Shown here in pieces: positions 7,655 through 14,153 of a stretch of 64,000 nucleotides of DNA. The position numbers and the translations under genes are program-made. The notes beneath the pieces are model-generated. The model made no database searches. It was not told where the DNA came from and saw nothing but the letters and a program-made list of their open reading frames with translations. Origin of the DNA: Oscillospiraceae bacterium (GTDB lineage Bacteria > Bacillota > Clostridia > Oscillospirales > Oscillospiraceae). Every line of letters begins with the position of its first letter. Positions within the stretch are counted from its first letter, which is position 1. The stretch spans positions 1 through 64,000 of the forward strand of contig SVKQ01000020.1 in the NCBI GenBank assembly GCA_015068325.1. The letters run 5' to 3'.

Positions 7655-8455
7655 ATGAGAGCTATTATCGTAGATGACGAGCCCATCATGGTCAAACGGT
7701 TCCTGCGCCTGAGTCAGGACATCGAGGATCTGATGGTTGTCGGGCACTTCTCCGATTCGATGGAGGCGATCCGCTATGTGGAGCGGCATCCGGTGGAGGC
7801 GGCTTTTCTGGATGTGGCCATGCCCATCCTCAACGGGATCGATCTGGCCAAACGGCTGCGCACGCTGCGCCCGGATCTCCTGGTGATCTTTATCTCCGCC
7901 TATGACGAGTACATACGGGATTTCAACCAGATCGGCGGCGATTACTACATCATCAAGCCCTATGACCAGAAGACGCTTGAGATGGTGATGGAGCGCATCC
8001 GCCTTCTGGCGCACCGCCAGGAGAAGGCGCTGTATATCCAGACTTTCGGGCGGTTCAACGTGTTTCGGGACGGCAGACCGCTCCCCCTGTCCGGCAAAGC
8101 CAAGGAGATCCTGGCGCTGGTGGTGACGCGGCGGGGCCGGGAGATCAGCAACGAGGAGCTGTTCAACATCATCTGGGAAGGGCGGGAGTACAGCAACGCC
8201 AACATGGGCGTCTACTACAACGCGCTGCGCCGACTGAAGCAGACGCTGGAATGCAAGGGGCTGGGCGATCTGCTGCTCTCGACACCCAGGGGGCAGATCA
8301 TCAACACCGCCCTATTCGACTGCGATTATTACGCCTGGCAGGATCGGAACATGGCAGATCGGGACCGCTTCCACGGCGAGTTCCTCTCGGAGTACACCTG
8401 GGGTGAGGGTATGCTGGCCGACATTCTGCGGGAGAGCGGTACTCCCATGAACTGA
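7655..8455 (+). CDS. Response regulator with SARP-like winged-helix output
   Basis: This 266-residue protein has an N-terminal receiver domain with the acidic pocket IVDDE (5-9), phospho-acceptor Asp 53 in AFLDVAMP, switch residue Ser 81 and Lys 101 in IIKPYD. After a linker near residue 125, the second half (IQTFGRFNVFRDG, then KAKEILALVVTRRG) resembles the OmpR-like winged helix of SARP/BTAD regulators. It lacks the long TPR region usual in large SARPs. No histidine kinase is adjacent, so it is an orphan here. It has its own promoter and is terminated at 8497. Target genes are unknown. Confidence 0.85.
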   Translation: MRAIIVDDEPIMVKRFLRLSQDIEDLMVVGHFSDSMEAIRYVERHPVEAAFLDVAMPILNGIDLAKRLRTLRPDLLVIFISAYDEYIRDFNQIGGDYYIIKPYDQKTLEMVMERIRLLAHRQEKALYIQTFGRFNVFRDGRPLPLSGKAKEILALVVTRRGREISNEELFNIIWEGREYSNANMGVYYNALRRLKQTLECKGLGDLLLSTPRGQIINTALFDCDYYAWQDRNMADRDRFHGEFLSEYTWGEGMLADILRESGTPMN

Positions 8456-8496
8456 CAGGCCGTGGGTGGTATCTCATCCGGATTTCCGTTTTCAAA

Positions 8497-8533
8497 AGAA
8501 CACACGCCGGCGTCTGCCGGCGTGTGTTCTTTA
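8497..8533 (+). terminator. Strong hairpin after the response regulator gene
   Basis: A perfect 15-bp stem (8497-8511 with 8516-8530) with loop gtct is followed by a short T-run. The rest of the gap 8456-8781 holds a possible promoter (8623-8650) and an inverted repeat gatcg-aac-cgatc near 8720-8732; I see no gene in it. Confidence 0.85.
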
Positions 8534-8622
8534 GTTCTCTGCCCGTATGCGCTGCTTTTCGGCTTTCAGGTTTTTTTCTCTCAAATTCATAAAAAAGAGA
8601 GGGTTTTGTTAGTAGGGTGTGA

Positions 8623-8650
8623 TTGCTCACCTGCTATACTTCCCTATTAT
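8623..8650 (+). promoter_or_regulatory. Possible promoter of the small coiled-coil gene
   Basis: TTGCTC (8623-8628), a 16-bp spacer and TATTAT (8645-8650) fit a sigma-A promoter moderately well. The resulting leader of about 125 bases before the 8782 start would include the inverted repeat near 8720 and the hairpin at 8755-8775. Confidence 0.4.
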
Positions 8651-8781
8651 ATGCCTTGCTTTCCGATCCGCCTGTCAGCGGCGCGCGGCAAAACTCTGCC
8701 GCCGCATCCGGGCGGCCGCATGATCGAACCGATCAATATAAAGCAAAGGAGGGATGCGGCCCGGCACAGGGCCGCGCGGCC

Positions 8782-8982
8782 ATGAATATCAAGACCTGTC
8801 TGTTCGGCTACCATAAGGAAGAGACCCGGGCGTACGTGGAGTCACTGTGCCGGGAGAACGACAAGCTGCGCCGGGAACAGAAGGAACTGCGCGGCCAGCT
8901 GGAGCGGGCCAACATGAAGATCACCGATCTGCAGACGCTGCTCAACATCCAGGAGCAGTTCCGTCGAAACCGTAAGGGATAA
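8782..8982 (+). CDS. 66-residue DivIVA-like coiled-coil protein
   Basis: This short protein begins MNIKTCLFGYHKEETRAYVE, which resembles the N-terminal GYxxxEVxxYI lipid-binding motif of DivIVA/GpsB proteins. It continues as a charged heptad-like coiled coil (about 20-58) and ends in a basic tail. A polar-localising or septal scaffold role is inference only. The ribosome site is odd: AAAGGAGGG at 8745-8753 is about 28 bases before the ATG. Between them lies a GC hairpin (gcggccc/gggccgc) that could fold away and bring the site close. An ATG directly after AAAGGAGGG opens a different frame with no recognisable protein. The gene ends at the hairpin at 9037. Confidence 0.65.
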   Translation: MNIKTCLFGYHKEETRAYVESLCRENDKLRREQKELRGQLERANMKITDLQTLLNIQEQFRRNRKG

Positions 8983-9036
8983 ACCCTTTCTGCGCCGCAG
9001 GATGGTAAAACATATCTCAACACACACTCCGGCAAA

Positions 9037-9073
9037 CAAGGATACGGACAGTCCGGGACTGTCCGTATCCTTG
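9037..9073. terminator. Bidirectional terminator between convergent genes
   Basis: A near-perfect inverted repeat of about 18 bp per arm (caaggatacggacagtcc and its complement) lies between the small coiled-coil gene and the convergent S9 peptidase. Confidence 0.85.
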
Positions 9074-9088
9074 TTGTCGTAACAGGCA

Positions 9089-11050
9089 TTACAGCCGGTG
9101 GCTGTCAAACCAGGCGGTGATCTCGTTCAGCCTCTTCAGACGGTGGGCGGGCTTGCCGCTGCGGCTGAGCTCATGGTTTTCGCTGCGGAAGCAGACCATC
9201 TTGCTCTCCACCCCGTGGGCGATGAGCGAGGTAAACATCTGGTAGCCCTGGTCGATGGGACAGCGGTAATCCTCAAAGGAGTGGATGAACAGCGTAGGGG
9301 TCCTGACCCGGTCGGCGTACTTCATGGGGCTGTGGAACCACAGCTTCTCCGGGTCGGCCCAGGGATCGGCGGCGTTCTGGTCCATGGCAAACTCCACGCC
9401 GATGTCCGACACGCCATAGAAGGAGAACCAGTTGGAGATGGACCGCTGGCTGGCGCAGGCCCGGAACCGGTCGGTATGACCGATGATCCAGTTGGTCATG
9501 AAACCGCCATAGCTGCCGCCGGTCTCGAAGAAATTTTCCGCGTCCATGGAGGGATACGCCTCCAACGCCGCGTCGCAGAAGGCCATGATGTCGTCAAAGT
9601 CCACGGTGCCGTATTTGCCGCGGATGTCCATGAATTCGCCGCGGCCATCGGAGCCGGTGGGGTTGCAGAAGATGACGAAGTAGCCCTTCCCCGCCCAGTA
9701 CTGCATCTCATGGTAGAACACCGGACCATATACCGTCTTGGGGCCGCCGTGGACATCCAGGATCACCGGATATGTTTTCGCCGGGTCATAATCCATGGGC
9801 TCCAGCACGAAGCCGTGGATCTCATAGCCGTCCCGCTGTACGCGCAGCGGCCGGGGACGGGCCACATACTTTCCCCGCAGCGCCGCCTCGTTGAAGCGAC
9901 TGAGCCGCTTGCCGCGGCCGTCGTACAACTCCTGGGCCCGCATATCGTATAGTGCCACCGCCAACAGCCGGTCGCCGCACACATCGAAGCAATCCACGGA
10001 ACCATCCCTCTCTACCACCGGGGAGATGACACCGTCGGCCAGCCTGTAGAGGTAGGCGCTGTCATAGCGGGTGGTGATGAAATAGCAGGTGTCCCCCACC
10101 ATCTTGAGGGCGCGGCCACCGCCGTAGCGCACATCGGAGCCCACGGAGGAGCCGATGGACTGGCCGTGGCGGGCATAGAGGGTCAGCTCCCCCGTGTCGT
10201 AGTCCAGGCGATAGAAATCGGTGTCGGTGTTGAGGCCGCAGCGGTTGTCGGAGGCCAGTACCAGCAAAAAGCTGTCGCCCACCTCCAGACCTCCCAGAGA
10301 AAAATGCTCGCTGTCCGCTGCCAGCTGCGTGCAGGCGCCGTTCGCCAGGTCGAGGCGGCACAGGGTCGTGGCGCCGGTCATGGGCAGCAGCGGCCGCACC
10401 GGGGCAGAGAGGAAATAGACAGACTTTTTGTCCCGGCTCAGCTTCACGTCGGACACGTTCACGTTCAACTCCGTCAGTCGGCGCAGTGATCTGCGGCGGG
10501 CATCGTAGTAGAAGAGGGACTCGTATGCCCCCTTGGTATAGGTGGCGCCGTTCCACCACCAGGGCACCTGGGCGATCTCCTCGTAATCCTCGTTTTCCTT
10601 GCGGTACTTCTCATATGCCGCCAGCAGCCGGCTCTCGCCCAGGTACAGCTCCTCAAAGCCGGGAAAGGTAGTCCCCACCGCCAGGAAGTCGCCGCCAGGC
10701 AGGGGCAGCAGTCGGGAGACGGGGATAGGGAACGTATAGGCCGGCTCCGCCTCGCCGCCGCTGAGGGAGATGCGGTAATATCGGCTCTCCAGACTGTTTT
10801 TGCCGCCCTCGTCCCGCTTACCGGGGAACAGGATCGTATCCTCGTCCAGATACTGGAAGCTGCTTTCCTTGCCAAAGGTAGTCAGCTTGCGGAACTGTCC
10901 GTCCCGGTAGAGGTACAGGCAGGAGCGATAGCCGTTCTTCTTCCGGTCGGCCTCTGTCACCGTCAGGCAGGCAGTGGTCCCCTCCGGGGAGAAGGTGACG
11001 TTGGACAGGAATTTCAAGTGGCAGAATTCATCCACTGCAACAGGTCGCAT
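9089..11050 (-). CDS. S9 family serine peptidase (prolyl oligopeptidase type)
   Basis: This 653-residue protein has an N-terminal beta-propeller-like region (about 1-390, WD40/PD40-like repeats) and a C-terminal alpha/beta-hydrolase domain. The nucleophile motif is GGSYGGFM, the acid lies in the FIHSFEDYRCP region and the His near SENHELSR. This is the S9C acylaminoacyl-peptidase/dipeptidyl-peptidase architecture; it should cleave short peptides in the cytoplasm. No signal peptide is seen. I prefer the ATG at 11050 (MRPVAVDE) to a GTG four codons upstream that would overlap the AAAGGG ribosome site. It is monocistronic with its own promoter. Confidence 0.9.
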   Translation of the reverse strand: MRPVAVDEFCHLKFLSNVTFSPEGTTACLTVTEADRKKNGYRSCLYLYRDGQFRKLTTFGKESSFQYLDEDTILFPGKRDEGGKNSLESRYYRISLSGGEAEPAYTFPIPVSRLLPLPGGDFLAVGTTFPGFEELYLGESRLLAAYEKYRKENEDYEEIAQVPWWWNGATYTKGAYESLFYYDARRRSLRRLTELNVNVSDVKLSRDKKSVYFLSAPVRPLLPMTGATTLCRLDLANGACTQLAADSEHFSLGGLEVGDSFLLVLASDNRCGLNTDTDFYRLDYDTGELTLYARHGQSIGSSVGSDVRYGGGRALKMVGDTCYFITTRYDSAYLYRLADGVISPVVERDGSVDCFDVCGDRLLAVALYDMRAQELYDGRGKRLSRFNEAALRGKYVARPRPLRVQRDGYEIHGFVLEPMDYDPAKTYPVILDVHGGPKTVYGPVFYHEMQYWAGKGYFVIFCNPTGSDGRGEFMDIRGKYGTVDFDDIMAFCDAALEAYPSMDAENFFETGGSYGGFMTNWIIGHTDRFRACASQRSISNWFSFYGVSDIGVEFAMDQNAADPWADPEKLWFHSPMKYADRVRTPTLFIHSFEDYRCPIDQGYQMFTSLIAHGVESKMVCFRSENHELSRSGKPAHRLKRLNEITAWFDSHRL

Positions 11051-11098
11051 TGAAAAGCACACCCTTTCTGTTTTGATGTAAGAGCGTCTCCTGCGGCT

Positions 11099-11127
11099 AT
11101 TATACTATATCTTTGTCCGGCCCGCAA
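11099..11127 (-). promoter_or_regulatory. Promoter of the S9 peptidase gene
   Basis: The minus strand has -35 TTGCGG (11122-11127), a 17-bp spacer and a perfect -10 TATAAT (11099-11104). Confidence 0.75.
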
Positions 11128-11151
11128 GCGGCGCAGCACAGCGTGAAAAAA

Positions 11152-11182
11152 GCCGCCCGCTCCCCCGGGGGGAACGGGCGGC
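11152..11182 (-). terminator. Terminator after the flavin reductase gene
   Basis: A stem gccgcccg/cgggcggc with a GC-rich loop is followed in the minus direction by six T. Confidence 0.85.
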
Positions 11183-11198
11183 AGACAGCCGTGATCGT

Positions 11199-11768
11199 TT
11201 ACTTCATCAGCTCCCGGCCGGTGTGCCAGGCCTGGCCGACCTTTTCGCCGATGGCATAATAGCCGCTGCGGAACTGGTCGAACACGAAGGCGTTGAGGCA
11301 GGTGGGGTCCACCCGGTCACTGTCGTCTAGAATACTCTCCTCAGCCAGCACGCCCACGATCTCGCCCACCACCCGGAAACCGGAGATGGTGTCGCAGGCC
11401 TCGATCACCTTGCACTCCAGTGTCAAGGGGAACTCCTCCACCACGGGGGCATCCACTTTCCCGCTTTTCACGGCGTGGAGGCCGGAGCGCTCGAACTTGT
11501 CGGGCGTGTCGTTGGAGGAGACGAGGCCAAAGTAGTCGGCCTCGCGGATATGCTCCAGATCGGCGACGCTGAGGGTGAAAGCGCCGGTGCGCAGCAGATT
11601 GGCACTGGTCTTGTGGGTCTCGTCCAGGTTCAGGGCCACCTTGTTGGACGCGCAGATGCCGCCCCAGGCCATGTTCATCACGTCCACCGTGCCGTCCTCG
11701 TTATAGGTGGAGATCATCAGCACCGGCATGGGGAACAGGTAGGGTCGAACACCCAGATCTTTTTTCAT
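11199..11768 (-). CDS. Flavin reductase family protein (flavoredoxin-like)
   Basis: This 189-residue protein matches the FMN-binding split-barrel of the flavin reductase/flavoredoxin family (MISTYNEDGTVDVMNMAWGG near the start, ANLLRTGAFTLSV in the middle, ISGFRVVGEIVGV later). Members bind FMN and transfer electrons between reduced nicotinamide or iron-sulfur donors and acceptors, in anaerobes often in oxygen defence. The partner is not known here. It is monocistronic, with a good ribosome site, promoter at 11806-11835 and a strong terminator. Confidence 0.9.
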   Translation of the reverse strand: MKKDLGVRPYLFPMPVLMISTYNEDGTVDVMNMAWGGICASNKVALNLDETHKTSANLLRTGAFTLSVADLEHIREADYFGLVSSNDTPDKFERSGLHAVKSGKVDAPVVEEFPLTLECKVIEACDTISGFRVVGEIVGVLAEESILDDSDRVDPTCLNAFVFDQFRSGYYAIGEKVGQAWHTGRELMK

Positions 11769-11805
11769 GGAATGGTTCCTCCTTTATCTGTTTGTCAGTG
11801 CTTAC

Positions 11806-11835
11806 AGTGTACCACAGGTGCGGGCGGTTTTTCAA
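11806..11835 (-). promoter_or_regulatory. Promoter of the flavin reductase gene
   Basis: The minus strand has -35 TTGAAA (11830-11835), an 18-bp spacer and -10 TACACT (11806-11811). Confidence 0.6.
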
Positions 11836-11860
11836 TACGCATCGCGCCCGCCGGCAAAAA

Positions 11861-11886
11861 AAGACCGCTGCCGTAGCAGCGGTCTT
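11861..11886 (-). terminator. Terminator after the EF-G-like gene
   Basis: A perfect 11-bp stem (11861-11871 with 11876-11886), loop cgta, is followed in the minus direction by seven T. The stem also ends the gap next to the flavin reductase promoter. Confidence 0.9.
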
Positions 11887-11901
11887 TTCGGATATTGATG
11901 C

Positions 11902-13965
11902 TTACTCGGCCTCGGCCAGCGCCTTGGCCTCGGCAATGGCCTTCTCCTGAGCCGCAGCGGGGCAATCCTCGTAGCGGACAAAGTTGAAGGTAAAGGTGCC
12001 GCGGGACTGGGTCATGGAACGCAGGTCGATGGCGTAGGAGGTCATCTCGGCCATGGGGACCTCGGCCTCCAGCACGGTCTCGCCGTCGCCGGTGGGGTTC
12101 ATGCCCATCACACGGCCGCGGCGCTTGTTCAGATCGCCCATCACGTCACCCACGAAGTTGTCGGGCACGGTGACCTTCAGCTCACCGATGGGCTCCATCA
12201 GCACGGGCTTGGCCTCGGGCAGCGCGGCCTTGAAGGCCATGTTGGCGGCCAGCTTGAAGGCGATTTCGGAGGAGTCCACCGGGTGATAAGAGCCATCGAT
12301 TAGGGTAGCCTTCAGGAACACCACGGGATAGCCGGCCAGAACACCGCTCAGGCAGCTCTCCCGCAGGCCCTTCTCCACGGCCGGGAAGTAGTTCTTGGGC
12401 ACGGAGCCGCCGAACACGGCCTCTTCAAAGACCATCTCCTCCTGCTCAGCCTGGGGCTCGAAGACGATGACGACGTCGCCGAACTGGCCGCTGCCGCCGG
12501 TCTGCTTCTTGTAGCGGGCGTGCTTTTCCACCTTGCTGCGAATCTTCTCGCGATAGGGGACGCGGGGGGTGGACAGTTCGGTGTCCACGCCGAAGCGGGA
12601 CTTCAGCTTGGCGCACAGCACGTCGATCTGGATGTCACCGGTGCCGGCGATGACCACCTGATGGGTCTCGGCATTATTGGTGACGCGGAATGTGGGATCC
12701 TCCTCGTTCAGCTTGTTGAGGCCGGTACCCAGCTTCTCCACCTCCTGCTTGGTCTTGGGGGCGATGGCACGCTCATAGCAGGGCTGGGGATAGTTCATGC
12801 CCTGGAGCTTGACGATGTTCTTGGCATCGCACAGGGTATCACCGGTCCTAACCTTGTCCATCTTACCGATGGCACCGATATCGCCGCAGCAGATCTCCTT
12901 GGTCTCCTCGCTCTTCTTGCCCTTCATGAAGTACAGACGGCCCAGTTTCTCGGTGTTGCCGGTGGTGGTGTTGTACAGAGCCATGTCGCTGGTGACCTTG
13001 CCGCGGATCACCTTGATCATGGAGTACTTGCCGTACTGGTCGGAAATGGTCTTGAACACGATGGCGGCGGTGGGGCCGTTGGGATCCACAGCCACTTCCA
13101 CAGCGTTGCCGTCGTCATCCTCGGCGGTCTCGGCGGCCATATCGGTGGCCACGGGCACCAGATCCAGGATGGTCTGCATCAGCAGCTCCACACCCAGGCC
13201 GGTGGCGGCGCTGCCGCACAGCACCGGGCAGATACTGCCGTCCCGCACGCCGATCTTCAGGCCCTTGGCGATGTCCTCGGCGGACAGCTCCATGGTGTCG
13301 AAGAACTTCTCCATCAGCTCCTCATCGGCGCCGGCGGCGTTCTCCATCAGCTCGGCCCGCAGGCTCTCCACCTCGTCGGCCACGGAGGCGGGCACGGCGC
13401 ACTCGACGACCTTGCCGCCTTTGACCTCATAGGCCTTGCCGCGCAGCAGATCCACGATGGCGGTGACTGCCTTGTTGCCGTCGATCACCGGGGCCACAAT
13501 GGGGGTGATGGTCTGTCCGAACTTGCCCTTCAGGGCTTCCAGGCAGGCGGCGTAGTCGGAGTTGGCCTCCTCGGTGCGGTTGATGAAGATCATGCGGGGC
13601 TTGCTGCCCAGCATCTTCCAGCTGCGCTCAATGCCCACGGACAGGCCGTCCTTGGCGGCGCCCACCAACACGGCGCACTCGGCGGCGCGGATGGCGGACA
13701 TGGCCTCGCCGGAGAAATCGAAGTTGCCGGGGGCGTCCATCGCGTTGATCTTCACGCCCTTGTAATTCACGGGGGCGAAGGCCAGCGAGATGGAGATCTG
13801 GCGCTTGATCTCCTCCGCGTCGTAGTCGCAGGTGGTGTTGCCGTCGGCGGTACGGCCCAGGCGGTCGGTCCCCTTGGTCAGATAGAGCATCTGCTCGACC
13901 AAGGATGTCTTGCCGGAGCCGCCGTGACCCAGCAGGGCGATATTGCGAATGTCATTGGCAGTCAT
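11902..13965 (-). CDS. Elongation factor G paralogue with altered GTPase motifs
   Basis: This 687-residue protein has the full EF-G length and domain order: GTPase domain about 1-280, domain II, and domains III-V to the end. G1 is intact (GHGGSGKT, 13-20), G3 is DAPG instead of DTPG, and G4 reads NRTE instead of NKxD. The G2 threonine region (RQISISLAFAPV) also differs from translational EF-G. These changes place it with EF-G-like paralogues rather than the main translocase. No rpsL, rpsG or tuf is adjacent, again against the housekeeping copy. A role in ribosome recycling or stress is inference. It is monocistronic with a strong promoter at 14030-14058. Confidence 0.85.
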   Translation of the reverse strand: MTANDIRNIALLGHGGSGKTSLVEQMLYLTKGTDRLGRTADGNTTCDYDAEEIKRQISISLAFAPVNYKGVKINAMDAPGNFDFSGEAMSAIRAAECAVLVGAAKDGLSVGIERSWKMLGSKPRMIFINRTEEANSDYAACLEALKGKFGQTITPIVAPVIDGNKAVTAIVDLLRGKAYEVKGGKVVECAVPASVADEVESLRAELMENAAGADEELMEKFFDTMELSAEDIAKGLKIGVRDGSICPVLCGSAATGLGVELLMQTILDLVPVATDMAAETAEDDDGNAVEVAVDPNGPTAAIVFKTISDQYGKYSMIKVIRGKVTSDMALYNTTTGNTEKLGRLYFMKGKKSEETKEICCGDIGAIGKMDKVRTGDTLCDAKNIVKLQGMNYPQPCYERAIAPKTKQEVEKLGTGLNKLNEEDPTFRVTNNAETHQVVIAGTGDIQIDVLCAKLKSRFGVDTELSTPRVPYREKIRSKVEKHARYKKQTGGSGQFGDVVIVFEPQAEQEEMVFEEAVFGGSVPKNYFPAVEKGLRESCLSGVLAGYPVVFLKATLIDGSYHPVDSSEIAFKLAANMAFKAALPEAKPVLMEPIGELKVTVPDNFVGDVMGDLNKRRGRVMGMNPTGDGETVLEAEVPMAEMTSYAIDLRSMTQSRGTFTFNFVRYEDCPAAAQEKAIAEAKALAEAE

Positions 13966-14029
13966 AGTTTCCGTTTCTCCCTTCGTTTTCTGTCAGCGCG
14001 CTCATGCGCGCAAATTGCTCAACATTTGG

Positions 14030-14058
14030 ATTATATACTATTTTTTCATAACTGACAA
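14030..14058 (-). promoter_or_regulatory. Promoter of the EF-G-like gene
   Basis: The minus strand has -35 TTGTCA (14053-14058), a 17-bp AT-rich spacer and a perfect -10 TATAAT (14030-14035). Confidence 0.8.
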
Positions 14059-14115
14059 CTACATTTTTCCGGTGCAGACATAGAATTTACACCGCTGCTT
14101 TTTACATATCATGCA

Positions 14116-14148
14116 AAGAGGACCGCGGGCACTTGCCGCGGTCCTCTT
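14116..14148 (-). terminator. Hairpin after the P-type-ATPase-like gene
   Basis: An inverted repeat with arms aagaggaccgcgg and its complement lies directly downstream of the stop at 14154. In the minus direction only a short T-run follows, so termination may be partial. Confidence 0.7.
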
Positions 14149-14153
14149 CTGTC

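Noticed and set aside
8754-8781. An ATG directly after AAAGGAGGG, upstream of the small coiled-coil gene
   Set aside because: It is too close to the ribosome site and opens a different frame with no recognisable product.
12520-14055. A 511-codon open frame antisense to the EF-G-like gene
   Set aside because: Low-complexity Gly/His/Leu-rich product, no ribosome site, and it runs through the real gene's promoter.
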